A stretch of DNA of 63,937 nucleotides from Verrucomicrobiota bacterium (GTDB lineage: Bacteria; Verrucomicrobiota; Verrucomicrobiia; Opitutales; Opitutaceae): contig JAFEGX010000099.1 in NCBI GenBank assembly GCA_018239675.1, forward strand, positions 1-63,937. The letters run 5' to 3'. The position numbers were made by a program, and so were the translations under genes. Position 1 is the stretch's first letter. The number at the start of each line of letters is the position of its first letter. Below, in pieces: positions 8,871 to 17,453 of this stretch. A model generated the notes under the pieces. It ran no database searches. It had not been told where the DNA came from and saw only the letters and a program-made list of their open reading frames with translations.

Positions 8871-9347
8871 TTACCTCCGCCGCGCGGCGAGCCGGGGATC
8901 GAGGCTGAAGGGCTCGGGCGGGCTGATCCGGACCTTGGCGAACTGGGGGTGGGCCGGATTGAGCAGGTAGTTGAACTCGCCCGGGACCAGCGCGCTAGGC
9001 ACCCGGAGGGCCACCGTGCGCGCCGACCGCAGCCAGGCCGTGCCGAACGCCTGCGTCTCCTGGGTCTGCGGATAGCGGCGCCAGGAATCCGGCACCCGCG
9101 CCGGTTTCTCGACCAGCTCCGCCGGCAGGGTGGCCTCGAGGCAGACCCAGGCCCGGTCAGCCAGCCGGCGCCGGTCATCCACGTGCGCGAGCACCTCCAG
9201 CGTGGCCAGCGCGCGCGACTCCGACGCGTACACCGCCGGCAGGCCCGGCGTCGTCCAGCGGCCGCCGTACCGCCGGGCGCCCTCGCCCGAAAAGGCGGCG
9301 CCGGCATGCTCCACCGCGCAGATCCGCCAGACGCGGAGCAGGCTCAT
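8871..9347 (-). CDS. RES-domain toxin
   Basis: 158 residues. The RES fold is shown by RVWRICAVEHAG near the start, GARRYGGRWTTPG, the following ASESRALATLEVLAH helix with its glutamate, and FNYLLNPAHPQF near the end. RES toxins of this class break down NAD+ and arrest growth. The start codon overlaps the stop of the upstream antitoxin by 4 bases (ATGA), so the pair is translationally coupled with the antitoxin first. All expected motifs are present, so it looks intact. Confidence 0.88.
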   Translation of the reverse strand: MSLLRVWRICAVEHAGAAFSGEGARRYGGRWTTPGLPAVYASESRALATLEVLAHVDDRRRLADRAWVCLEATLPAELVEKPARVPDSWRRYPQTQETQAFGTAWLRSARTVALRVPSALVPGEFNYLLNPAHPQFAKVRISPPEPFSLDPRLAARRR

Positions 9348-9760
9348 GAATAGACGCCGTGCTCGATGCGCCCGAGGACGTTCTCAACCTCGCGCGCCCC
9401 GGGCTCCGTCTGGGCAAACTCCAGCGGCGTCCGGCCGCCGAGCACCAGCAGGGGGCTGTGCAGCCAGCCGCGGGTGTTCTCGTGCGTGCGGAAAAGCCGC
9501 TTGGCGTGGTCGTAAAGGCGCATCAGCCGGACCGCGCGCTCGCCCTCCGGCACCTTCAGCCGCGCCGACGAGGCGACGCGGCGGGCATAGGTCCGCGGCG
9601 GGATGTGGATCAGCCGCGCAAGCTCCTCGGTCGTGAATCCGACCTCCCGGCCGAACGTGACGACGTCCGTGATGGGCAGGCCTTCCTCAACCCGCCCGGC
9701 CATGGCGGCGTTGTCGTGCACCTGCTCATAAGTCGCCGGCTTGGCGGTCCGCTTCTTCAT
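9344..9760 (-). CDS. Xre/ParS-type antitoxin of RES toxin (DUF2384 family)
   Basis: 138 residues. The N-terminal two thirds contain an Xre-like helix-turn-helix (FTTEELARLIHIPPRTYARR). The C-terminal part is the DUF2384/MbcA-ParS toxin-binding domain (AKRLFRTHENTRGWLHSPLL ... GRTPLEFAQTEPGAREVENV). These antitoxins neutralise RES toxins and repress their own promoter. Two identical 12-bp palindromes lie 43 to 76 bases upstream of the start and are the obvious operator. A purine-rich GTGGTGG just before the ATG serves as ribosome-binding site. Confidence 0.88.
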   Translation of the reverse strand: MKKRTAKPATYEQVHDNAAMAGRVEEGLPITDVVTFGREVGFTTEELARLIHIPPRTYARRVASSARLKVPEGERAVRLMRLYDHAKRLFRTHENTRGWLHSPLLVLGGRTPLEFAQTEPGAREVENVLGRIEHGVYS

Positions 9761-9802
9761 GCCACCACGTTGGCGGCCCGCGGCCCGATCTCAAGTCCAA
9801 TC

Positions 9803-9836
9803 TGCCATATGGCATTAACGATGGTGCCATATGGCA
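9803..9836 (-). promoter_or_regulatory. Twin-palindrome operator of the RES-Xre operon
   Basis: Two identical perfect 12-bp palindromes, TGCCATATGGCA, occupy 9803-9814 and 9825-9836, centre to centre 22 bp, about two helical turns. They sit in the 81-base gap between the stop of the repair gene and the antitoxin ATG, so two dimers would bind the same DNA face. A TTGCCA hexamer on the minus strand overlaps the distal palindrome and could serve as a -35 box, but I cannot fix the promoter. Binding by the Xre antitoxin is inference from position and symmetry. Confidence 0.8.
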
Positions 9837-9841
9837 AGACC

Positions 9842-10939
9842 TTATCGGCGGAGATCGAAGTGGCCGGCGGCAAGAATCTCGCCGTTGACCTGGATTTCGA
9901 CGCGGTGGCGGCCCGGGTAGTGGCGCCGGGTGGTGAAGTCGCGGATCACCTGCCGCTTCCGCACCGCCACGCGGGCCCCGGGCCCGAGGGTCAGCTCGCG
10001 GAGCTTGAACACCTTCGCCGAAGTGCCGCCGGAGGCCTTGACGTAATGGACGCGGTAGTCGATCGCGAGCGACTGCGGGCGGTGGGCGGAGGAGACGAGG
10101 TCAAAGGCGAGCTCGACCGTCTGCCCGAGGCGAAGCTGGGCGGGCCGCACGGCGAAGCCCTGGACCTTGGCCTTTGGTCGCTGGCCGAAGCTGAACAGGG
10201 CCAGCGCCTTTCGGTGGCCGGCCTTGATTAGGGTTCGTGCCGCCCGTTTCGCGATCCAGCCGGTGGCCGGGTGGGCGAGATCCCAGGCGCGAAGGCGCGC
10301 CAGCATCCAGTCGGGGTGGTCCTTCGAGATGTCGTTGAGATGGTTCGCGACCGACTTCCGGACGTACAGGCTCGGGTCGGCCTTGAGGTTCTCTAGGATC
10401 GGCGCAGTGAGGTTCGGCTCGGCCACGATCAGCTCGAGGCGAAACGACCACGGCAGGCGCGGCCGCGAACCCTCGGATGCGAGCCGGCGCACCTGGTCGT
10501 CCGGGCTGCGGGACCAGCGCTCCATGATGGCGAGGGCGCGCGAGGGATCGTCGCGAATGAACTCGCGGGCGGCAAATTCGCCGGAAGAGAAGCGGGTGAG
10601 GTATTCCAGCGTGTCCATCGCGGCGTCGAACTGCCCGCGGCCGTAGACGCCGACGAAGTCCGGCAGCAGCATTCCGACGAAGGAATGGCCGATGAGCGGC
10701 GCGGCCTGCCGCAGGACCGGGATCGCCGTGGGAAAGTCGCCGGCCAGCGTCTCGCGCAGTGCATGCGTGCCGGCGCGCATCCGCTGCAGCAGGCTGAGAT
10801 CGTCAAGCTGCCGCGTGGCCAGCCGGACGAAGCGGGCCTCGTCGAATCCCGGCTGGCATTCGGCGAAGATGCGCCCGAGCGCCCGGAAGCGCGCCGGGCT
10901 GAAGAGGTGCCGCAACTCGGCGTGGGCACCGTCGCCCAT
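9842..10939 (-). CDS. AlkC/AlkD-like DNA alkylation repair protein
   Basis: 365 residues. The first ~240 are helical HEAT-like repeats typical of the AlkC/AlkD glycosylase superfamily; DPSLYVRKSVANHLNDISK is the conserved segment of this family, followed by HPATGWIAKRAARTL. These enzymes remove cationic alkylated purines. The last ~110 residues form a beta-rich tail (GQTVELAFDLVSS ... YRVHYVKASGGTSAKVFKL ... HRVEIQVNG) consistent with the Ig-like C-terminal domain described for AlkC. It lies 3 bases downstream of alaS, hence probably co-transcribed with it. Which alkyl lesion is removed cannot be told. Confidence 0.8.
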   Translation of the reverse strand: MGDGAHAELRHLFSPARFRALGRIFAECQPGFDEARFVRLATRQLDDLSLLQRMRAGTHALRETLAGDFPTAIPVLRQAAPLIGHSFVGMLLPDFVGVYGRGQFDAAMDTLEYLTRFSSGEFAAREFIRDDPSRALAIMERWSRSPDDQVRRLASEGSRPRLPWSFRLELIVAEPNLTAPILENLKADPSLYVRKSVANHLNDISKDHPDWMLARLRAWDLAHPATGWIAKRAARTLIKAGHRKALALFSFGQRPKAKVQGFAVRPAQLRLGQTVELAFDLVSSAHRPQSLAIDYRVHYVKASGGTSAKVFKLRELTLGPGARVAVRKRQVIRDFTTRRHYPGRHRVEIQVNGEILAAGHFDLRR

Positions 10940-10942
10940 GGC

Positions 10943-13633
10943 TCAGAGCCGGAGCGCGTCGGCGAGCTTGCTGGCATCGCCGCCGCCGCCCTGGGCATAG
11001 TCGGGCTTGCCGCCACCCTTGCCGCCGAGCTTGCCGGCGAGGGCGGCGATGAGCTTGCCGGCCGCCAGGCCCGCCTTGATCGCCTCGGGCGAGCAGTAGG
11101 CGACGAGGGCGACCTTGCCGTCGAGGAGGGTGCCGAGCTGGACGACCGCCCCGGGGCCGACCTTGTTCACGACCTGGCTCCCCAGCGACCGGAGGGCGTC
11201 CTGGTTGTCGGCGCTCACGACCGCGGAAACCCACTTAAGGCCGTCGCGGACCTTTGCGCCGGCGGCGAGCTCGTCGGCGAGCCCGGCCGCGGCCTTTGAC
11301 TCGAAGGCCTTGAGCTTCTTCTCGAGCTCCTTCTGGTACGTGATAAGGGCGTCGAGCTTCTGGGCGACATCCTGCGGCCCGGCGTTGAGCCGGGTATTGA
11401 CTGCCTTGAGCGCGGCCTCCTCGTGCGCGACAAAGTCGTAGGCCGCCTGGCCGGCGACGGCCTCAATGCGGCGGGTGCCGGCGGCGATGGCCATCTCCGC
11501 GGTGATCTTGACCAGGCCGATCTCGCCGGTCGTCGCGACGTGCGTGCCGCCGCAGAGCTCGCGGCTGAAGCCGCCGATATCGACCACGCGCACGATCTTG
11601 CCGTACTTGTCGCCAAAGAACGCCAGCGTGTCCGCCGGCTTCTTGTCGAACTCGGTCTCGTAGGCCTGCACCGGCGAGTTATCGATGACTTTTTCGTTCA
11701 CGAGCCGCTCGACCTCGGCCAGCTGCGCCGGGGTCACGGCCTCGAAATGGGAGAAGTCGAAGCGCATGCGATCCGGCGTCTTGGACGTGCCGGCTTGCCG
11801 CACATGCGTGCCGAGGGTCTTGCGCAGCGCCCAGTGGATCAAGTGCGCGGCGGAGTGGTGCCGCGAGATCGCGCGGCGGCGGGCGAAGTCCACGGCGAGC
11901 GTCGCTTCGCTGCCCGGAGTGAGCGCCGGGAGCTTGGCGTCGGCGGCGACCTTGTGCAGGTGCCGGCCGGCCTTGTCCTTGACGCAGTCCACGATCGCGA
12001 TCGAGTGCCCGCCGACCAGCGCGTGCCCCGCGTCCCCGGCCTGGCCGCCCAGCTCGGCGTAGAACGGCGTTTGGTCGAAGACGAGGAAGGTGGCCTTCTC
12101 GGTTTTCACGACGTCCGTGAGCGTGGCATGGACCGCGGTCGTGGGGGTCAACATGTAGCCGACGAAGACGGTCGGCGAGAGCTTGGCGTCAGCGCTGTCC
12201 TCGGTGGCCGCGACGATGACTTCCTTTTTCTGCGCAGCCCGCGCGCGATCGCGCTGTTGCTGCATGAGTGCGTCGAATCCGGTCGTGTCGACCGTCAGCC
12301 CGCGCTCGGCGGCAAGCAACTGGGTCATGTCGAGCGGAAAGCCGTAGGTGTCGTAGAGCAGGAACGCCTGGGCGCCCGGGAAAATTTTCTGACCCTTGAG
12401 TTGGTCCAAGGCGGACTCGAACTGGGCAAGGCCCTTGTCCAAGGTGCGGCCGAACGATTCCTCCTCCGAACGGATGACGCGGCGGATGGTCTCCTGCCGG
12501 TCCTTGAGCTCCGGGAACACCTCGCCGAGTGACTCGACGACCGGGGTGACCAGCTGTTCGAAGAAGCCGACCGGCAGGCCGAGCTTGCGGCCGTACAGGA
12601 TGCCGCGGCGCAGGATGCGGCGGATGACGTAATTGCGGCCCTCGTTGCCGGGGAGAATGTTGTCGGCGATCGCGCAGGAAATGGTGCGGGCGTGGTCGGC
12701 CAACACGCGGAAGGCGACGTCAATGCGCTCCTGCTCGCTCAGGCCCTCGCGCTTCGTCGGCACGGTGCCATGATACGTCTGGCCGGAAAGGGCGGCGACC
12801 TTCGCGAACAGCGGGGCAAAGACGTCGGCGGCGTAGTTTGACGGCTCGGCAGTGAAGTCGGTGAAGCCCTTGCTCGAGGCGTGGATGCCGGCGACGCGCT
12901 CGAAGCCCATGCCGGTGTCGACGTGCTTGGCGGCCAGCGGCGAGAACGTGCCGTCGGCGTTCGCGTTGTACTGGATGAAGACGTGGTTCCAGATCTCGAT
13001 GCAGCGTGGCGAGGAGGAGTTGACCAGCCGGCGGCCGGCCTGCTCGTCATCGGACGGCATCAGGTTGAAGTGGATCTCGGAGCACGGGCCGCACGGGCCG
13101 GTGTCGCCCATCATCCAGAAGTTGTCCTTCCGGTTGCCGTTCACGATGTGGACCTGCGGATCAAGGCCCGCGGCCCGGAACAGCCCGGCCCAGATGTCGT
13201 AGGCCTCCTGGTCAAATTCCGACGGGTCACCCTTGGCCTTGTCGGGCGCGTACACCGTGGCGAACAGGCGCTTCGGCGGGATGCCCCAGACCTTCGTGAT
13301 CAGCTCCCAGCCCCAGGTCAGCGACTCGCGCTTGAAGTAGTCGCCGAACGACCAGTTGCCGAGCATCTCGAACATCGTGTGGTGGTAGGTGTCGTAGCCC
13401 ACGTCCTCGAGGTCGTTGTGCTTGCCGCCCGCCCGGATGCACTTCTGGGTGTCGGCCACGCGCTTCCACGGGGCGGCCTGCTCGCCGAGGAAGTACGGCA
13501 CGAACTGGTTCATGCCGGCGTTGGTGAACAGCAGATTGGGCGCCGTCGGCATCAGCGAGGCCGAGGGCACGATGGAGTGGCCGTGCCGGGCGAAGAAATC
13601 GAGGAAGGACTGGCGGATCTGGGCGGACGTCAT
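10943..13633 (-). CDS. alaS: Alanyl-tRNA synthetase
   Basis: 896 residues, a full-length AlaRS. The class II aminoacylation domain starts MTSAQIRQSFLDFFARHGH and includes LLFTNAGMNQFVPYFLG. The editing domain carries the zinc motif pair HHSAAHLIHWALRK and CGGTHVATTGEIG. The C-terminal region has the glycine-rich C-Ala end (KLGGKGGGKPDYAQGGGGD). It charges tRNA-Ala in the cytoplasm. It follows leuB by 78 bases and precedes the repair gene by 3 bases. Confidence 0.97.
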   Translation of the reverse strand: MTSAQIRQSFLDFFARHGHSIVPSASLMPTAPNLLFTNAGMNQFVPYFLGEQAAPWKRVADTQKCIRAGGKHNDLEDVGYDTYHHTMFEMLGNWSFGDYFKRESLTWGWELITKVWGIPPKRLFATVYAPDKAKGDPSEFDQEAYDIWAGLFRAAGLDPQVHIVNGNRKDNFWMMGDTGPCGPCSEIHFNLMPSDDEQAGRRLVNSSSPRCIEIWNHVFIQYNANADGTFSPLAAKHVDTGMGFERVAGIHASSKGFTDFTAEPSNYAADVFAPLFAKVAALSGQTYHGTVPTKREGLSEQERIDVAFRVLADHARTISCAIADNILPGNEGRNYVIRRILRRGILYGRKLGLPVGFFEQLVTPVVESLGEVFPELKDRQETIRRVIRSEEESFGRTLDKGLAQFESALDQLKGQKIFPGAQAFLLYDTYGFPLDMTQLLAAERGLTVDTTGFDALMQQQRDRARAAQKKEVIVAATEDSADAKLSPTVFVGYMLTPTTAVHATLTDVVKTEKATFLVFDQTPFYAELGGQAGDAGHALVGGHSIAIVDCVKDKAGRHLHKVAADAKLPALTPGSEATLAVDFARRRAISRHHSAAHLIHWALRKTLGTHVRQAGTSKTPDRMRFDFSHFEAVTPAQLAEVERLVNEKVIDNSPVQAYETEFDKKPADTLAFFGDKYGKIVRVVDIGGFSRELCGGTHVATTGEIGLVKITAEMAIAAGTRRIEAVAGQAAYDFVAHEEAALKAVNTRLNAGPQDVAQKLDALITYQKELEKKLKAFESKAAAGLADELAAGAKVRDGLKWVSAVVSADNQDALRSLGSQVVNKVGPGAVVQLGTLLDGKVALVAYCSPEAIKAGLAAGKLIAALAGKLGGKGGGKPDYAQGGGGDASKLADALRL

Positions 13634-13711
13634 GCGAAAGGCGGAGGAGACAGGATTACGAGCGGACAGGCAAGCGCTCCGGCGGGCGCGGCGCCGCCCC
13701 GGCCGCGCGGC

Positions 13712-14815
13712 TCAGGCCAGCTGGGCCAAGATGGCGTCGGTCATCTGGCGCGTGCCGACCGAGGCGCCGCCGAAGGCGATGTCGGCCGTGCGGGTGCCGG
13801 CGACGACCGCCCGCCGGACCGCCGCCTCGATGCGCGCGGCGGACCGCTCCTGGCCGAAGCTGTAGCGGAGCATCAGCGCGGCGGAGAGGATCTGGGCGCA
13901 GGGATTGGCGAGATTCTTGCCCGCGATGTCGGGCGCCGTGCCGCCCGCCGGCTCGTAGAGGCCGAAGGGCAGGGCGTGCGAGTTCCGGCCGGCGCCCAAT
14001 GATGCGGACGACAGCATCCCGAGCGAGCCGCAGATCACGGCCATCTCGTCGGAGAGAATGTCGCCGAACATGTTTTCCGTGACGAACACGTCGAACTGGT
14101 TCGGGTCGCGCGCGAGCTGCATGGCCGCGTTGTCCACGTACATGTGCGAGAGCGCGAGGTCCGGCGCGTGCTTGGCGCAGTAGTCGGTCACCGTCCGGCG
14201 CCAGAGCACCGAGGTTTCAAGGACGTTCGCCTTGTCGACTGAACACAGCTTCTGGCGGCGGGCGCGGGCCGCGATGATCGCGGTCGCGACGATCCGCTCG
14301 ATCTCGCTCTTCCGGTAAACCATCGTGTCGACCGCCTGGATGTCGCCGTCCGGCAGGGTCGTGGTGGTCTTCGGCTGGCCGAAATAGAGTCCGCCGGTGA
14401 GCTCGCGGATGCAGACGATATCGATGCCGTTGGGAATGCGGCTGGACTTCAGCGGCGAGGCGTCGGCCAGCTCCGGATAGAGCAGCCCGGGTCGGATGTT
14501 GGCGAAGAGCGTGAAGTGTTTCCTCAGCGGCAGGAGCGCGGCGCGCTCGGGCTGCTGGTTCGGCGGGAGCTTCTCCCACTTCGGGCCGCCGACCGAGCCG
14601 AACAGGATGGCGTCGGCGGCGGCGCAGGTCTTGATCGTCGAGTCCGGCAGGGCGACGCCATGGCGGTCGATCGCCGCGCCACCCACCTCCGCCGCCGTGT
14701 ACTCGAGGCGGAGCTGGTCGAGCCGGGCCACGGCCTCGAGCACGCGCAGGGCCTCGGTCATGACTTCCGGACCGATGTAGTCTCCGGCGAGGACGGCGAA
14801 CTTGAGCGTGGGCAT
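13712..14815 (-). CDS. leuB: 3-isopropylmalate dehydrogenase
   Basis: 367 residues, normal length. The enzyme oxidises and decarboxylates 3-isopropylmalate in leucine synthesis using NAD+ and a divalent metal. Family signatures are visible: [18 protein letters not shown] at the N terminus, [29 protein letters not shown], and [20 protein letters not shown] with the catalytic and NAD-binding residues. leuA, leuC and leuD are not in the window. It heads the minus-strand run into alaS and is divergent from the hydrolase gene at 14906. Confidence 0.96.
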   Translation of the reverse strand: MPTLKFAVLAGDYIGPEVMTEALRVLEAVARLDQLRLEYTAAEVGGAAIDRHGVALPDSTIKTCAAADAILFGSVGGPKWEKLPPNQQPERAALLPLRKHFTLFANIRPGLLYPELADASPLKSSRIPNGIDIVCIRELTGGLYFGQPKTTTTLPDGDIQAVDTMVYRKSEIERIVATAIIAARARRQKLCSVDKANVLETSVLWRRTVTDYCAKHAPDLALSHMYVDNAAMQLARDPNQFDVFVTENMFGDILSDEMAVICGSLGMLSSASLGAGRNSHALPFGLYEPAGGTAPDIAGKNLANPCAQILSAALMLRYSFGQERSAARIEAAVRRAVVAGTRTADIAFGGASVGTRQMTDAILAQLA

Positions 14816-14905
14816 AGGGGGTATGAGCTAGCCGCCGGGCCGGGAAAGGGAAGGGGATTTTTCGCGATTGCGCGTCAGTGCCCGGCCTTGGGAAACTTCC
14901 CCGGA

Positions 14906-15541
14906 ATGAACCTCCACGTCCTGCCGGCCGGACCGATCCAGACGAATGCCTACCTGCTCGCCGACCCGGCCCGGGGCGAGGCCGTCCTGGTCGATGCGCC
15001 GGGCGACGTGTGGGCGGAGGTCGCGCCCCTGCTGGCGCGGGAACGCTGCCGGTTGACGGAACTTTGGCTGACTCACGGGCACTGGGATCATACCCAGGGC
15101 GCCGCCGAGGTGGTGCGCCAGGCCAGGCCGCGGGTGCGGGCGCATGCCGATGACCGCGTGCTCTACGAGACCCCCGAGGTCATGAGCGCCTTCCTCATGC
15201 CCGGCCTGAAGCTTGAACCGGTGCATCCCGACACCTGGGTCCGGCCGGGCGAGACCTTTCAGGCCCTGGGCGTCACGGTCGAAGTGCGCCACGTGCCGGG
15301 CCACTGCCCCGGCAATGTGCTGTTCTACCTCCCGGCCGCCCGGGCGGCGTTTGTCGGCGACGCGCTCTTTGCCGGCTCGGTCGGCCGCACGGATTTCCCG
15401 GGCGGCAGCCTGCCGGTCCTGGAGGACTCGATCCGCCGCCAGATCTACACGCTGCCCGACGAAACTATCGTTTACCCGGGCCACGGGCCTGATACGACGG
15501 TGGGAATCGAAAAGGAGTCGAATCCCTATGTCAGTGGCTGA
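14906..15541 (+). CDS. Metallo-beta-lactamase-fold hydrolase (glyoxalase II-like)
   Basis: 211 residues from the ATG at 14906. The HxHxDH zinc motif (LWLTHGHWDHTQGAA), the following VRHVPGHCPGN histidine, FVGDALFAGSVGRTDFPGG and the terminal YPGHGPDTT histidine give the full binuclear-metal site of the short YcbL-like MBL family, which acts on thioesters such as S-lactoylglutathione or related compounds. Its last 14 bases overlap the start of ribD in another frame. The exact substrate is not known. Confidence 0.85.
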   Translation: MNLHVLPAGPIQTNAYLLADPARGEAVLVDAPGDVWAEVAPLLARERCRLTELWLTHGHWDHTQGAAEVVRQARPRVRAHADDRVLYETPEVMSAFLMPGLKLEPVHPDTWVRPGETFQALGVTVEVRHVPGHCPGNVLFYLPAARAAFVGDALFAGSVGRTDFPGGSLPVLEDSIRRQIYTLPDETIVYPGHGPDTTVGIEKESNPYVSG

Positions 15542-16688
15542 ACACGAGATCTTCATGCGGCGGGCGCTCGAGGTGGCGCGCCAGGCCTGGGGCGGGACCC
15601 ACCCGAATCCCATGGTCGGCGCGCTGATCGTCGAGAACGGCCGCATCATGGCCGAAGGGGCGCATGCCCAAGATGGCGGGCCCCATGCGGAGCGCCTGGC
15701 GCTGCTGGCGCTGGGCCACCGGCCGCGGGAGGGCGCGACGATGTACGTGACGCTGGAGCCGTGTTCCACGGCGGGGCGCACGGGTGCGTGCACCGAGGCG
15801 ATCATCGCCTCGGGACTCAAGCGGGTGGTGGTCGGGGCCCGCGACCCGAATCCGGCGCACGCCGGCCGCGGCTTCGAGGTGCTGCGCGCCGCCGGCATCG
15901 AGGTGATCGAGGGCGTGCTGGCCGACGAGTGCACCGACCTGAACCTGATCTTCAACCACTGGATCGAGCACGAGACGCCCCTCGTCGCGGCCAAGTCGGC
16001 GGTGACCCTCGACGGCCGGATCGCGTGCCGGTCGGGCGACTCGCGCTGGATCACCGGCGAGGCGGCCCGGGCCGACGTCATGCGCTGGCGGCGGCTGTTT
16101 CCGTCGATCGCCGTCGGCGCCGGCACCGTGATGACCGACAATCCCCGCCTCACGGCCCGGCGGGCCGGCGAGGCGGAGTGGTGCCCGTGGCGCTTCGTCT
16201 TCGACGGCCTGCTCCGCTCGGTGGCCGACCGCGCGATGCCGTCGGTCTACACGGACGAGTTCCGGGAGCGCACGATCGTGGTGACCACGCCCCACGGCGG
16301 CATGGGGTATGTGCGCAAGCTCCGGGAGCTCGGCGTGCAGGTGTGGATCCTGCCGTCCGCGACCCAGCGGGTGCCCATGGGGGAGTTTCGGAAGCGCTGC
16401 GCGCAGGAGAAGATCACCGGCGTCTATTTCGAGGGCGGCTCGCAGCTGGTGAGCCAGATCCTCCAGGACAAGCAGCTCGACTACCTCTTCGTCTATCGCG
16501 CGCCGGTGCTGCTTGCGGACGACCGGTCCAAGGCGATGCTGAGCGGCCTGCGGACCGAGAAGCTCCTGAACGCGATCCGCCTGAGCGACGTGCGCCACGA
16601 GGCCTTCGGCGGTGACACCCTGACGCGCGGCCGGGTGACCTATCCGGCGCAGATGTTCATCGATGAGACTACATTTAGCCTCGGCTAA
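15528..16688 (+). CDS. ribD: Bifunctional diaminohydroxyphosphoribosylaminopyrimidine deaminase / reductase
   Basis: 386 residues. The N-terminal deaminase domain has the zinc motifs GGPHAERLAL and TLEPCSTAGRTGAC; most RibD proteins have histidine after PCS where this one has threonine. The C-terminal reductase domain runs from about residue 150 (AAKSAVTLDGRIACRSGDSR ... GAGTVMTDNPRLTAR ... GVYFEGGSQLVSQILQDKQLD). It catalyses the second and third steps of riboflavin synthesis. The ATG at 15528 lies 14 bases inside the preceding hydrolase gene, and the 3' end overlaps rdgB by 26 bases. Confidence 0.93.
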   Translation: MSVAEHEIFMRRALEVARQAWGGTHPNPMVGALIVENGRIMAEGAHAQDGGPHAERLALLALGHRPREGATMYVTLEPCSTAGRTGACTEAIIASGLKRVVVGARDPNPAHAGRGFEVLRAAGIEVIEGVLADECTDLNLIFNHWIEHETPLVAAKSAVTLDGRIACRSGDSRWITGEAARADVMRWRRLFPSIAVGAGTVMTDNPRLTARRAGEAEWCPWRFVFDGLLRSVADRAMPSVYTDEFRERTIVVTTPHGGMGYVRKLRELGVQVWILPSATQRVPMGEFRKRCAQEKITGVYFEGGSQLVSQILQDKQLDYLFVYRAPVLLADDRSKAMLSGLRTEKLLNAIRLSDVRHEAFGGDTLTRGRVTYPAQMFIDETTFSLG

Positions 16689-17274
16689 CGCGCACAAGGT
16701 CGCGGAATTCTCCGCGCTGGCGGAGGAGGCGGGACTGCCGGTCGAGATCGTCTCGGCACGGGCGGTGGGCGGCATGCCTCCGGTCGTGGAAGATACCGGC
16801 ACCTTTGCGGGCAACGCCGCCAAGAAGGCCCGGGCCCTGCACGCCCGTCTGCCGGAGGGCTCGTGGGTTCTGGCGGATGACAGCGGCCTGAGCGTGGCGG
16901 CGCTTGGCGGGCAGCCCGGGGTCGAGTCGGCGTACTATGCCGGTCCCCAGGGCGACGGCGCGGCGAACCTGCGCAAGCTGGTCCGGGCGATGCACGGGGT
17001 GCCTGCCGGGAAGCGCTCAGCCCATTTCACCTGCGTCCTGGTCCTGATCGACGGGCGCGGGCACGAACTGGTGTTCGAGGGCCGCTGCGACGGACACCTG
17101 CGGGACGACCCGGTGGGCGGAGGCGGCTTCGGCTACGATCCGCTGTTCGTACCCAACGGCTACACCCAGACCTTCGCGGAGCTGTCGGAGGCGGAGAAGA
17201 ACGGGATCAGCCACCGTGGCCGGGCCTGGGCGCGGCTCGTCGAGTGGTGGCGGCGCCATGGGCCCTCGGCGTAA
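16663..17274 (+). CDS. rdgB: XTP/dITP diphosphatase (RdgB/HAM1 family)
   Basis: 203 residues, normal for the family. LASANAHKVAEF at the N terminus, ADDSGLSVAALGGQPGVES, GGGGFGYDPLFVP and SEAEKNGISHRGRAW are the canonical substrate and metal-binding motifs. The enzyme hydrolyses deaminated purine nucleoside triphosphates such as dITP and XTP to keep them out of DNA and RNA. It starts 26 bases before the end of ribD, an unusually long overlap that implies translational coupling. Confidence 0.94.
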   Translation: MRLHLASANAHKVAEFSALAEEAGLPVEIVSARAVGGMPPVVEDTGTFAGNAAKKARALHARLPEGSWVLADDSGLSVAALGGQPGVESAYYAGPQGDGAANLRKLVRAMHGVPAGKRSAHFTCVLVLIDGRGHELVFEGRCDGHLRDDPVGGGGFGYDPLFVPNGYTQTFAELSEAEKNGISHRGRAWARLVEWWRRHGPSA

Positions 17275-17294
17275 TGACGGCCGCAAGGCATTTT

Positions 17295-17435
17295 ACAGGA
17301 GGAAACGGAGGGAACGGAGGGTTGGGGAACCACTAATCTTCGCTAATCCGCACTGATCCGGGCACCTGGAACTATTAGTGCGGATTAGCGAATATTAGTG
17401 GTTTCTTCCTCTCGGTTCTCTCCGTTTGCTCCTGT
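17295..17435. repeat. 141-bp intergenic inverted repeat
   Basis: It lies between the convergent rdgB and minor-pilin genes. The outer arms, 17295-17310 and 17420-17435, match at 15 of 16 positions (ACAGGAGGAAACGGAG). The inner arms, 17328-17354 and 17377-17403, match at 26 of 27 and carry AACCACTAATCTTCGCTAAT. The whole could fold into one long hairpin and may end transcription from both sides. It might also be a small non-autonomous mobile repeat; no transposase is present. Confidence 0.8.
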
Positions 17436-17453
17436 GCAATCCGGACCTCGAAC

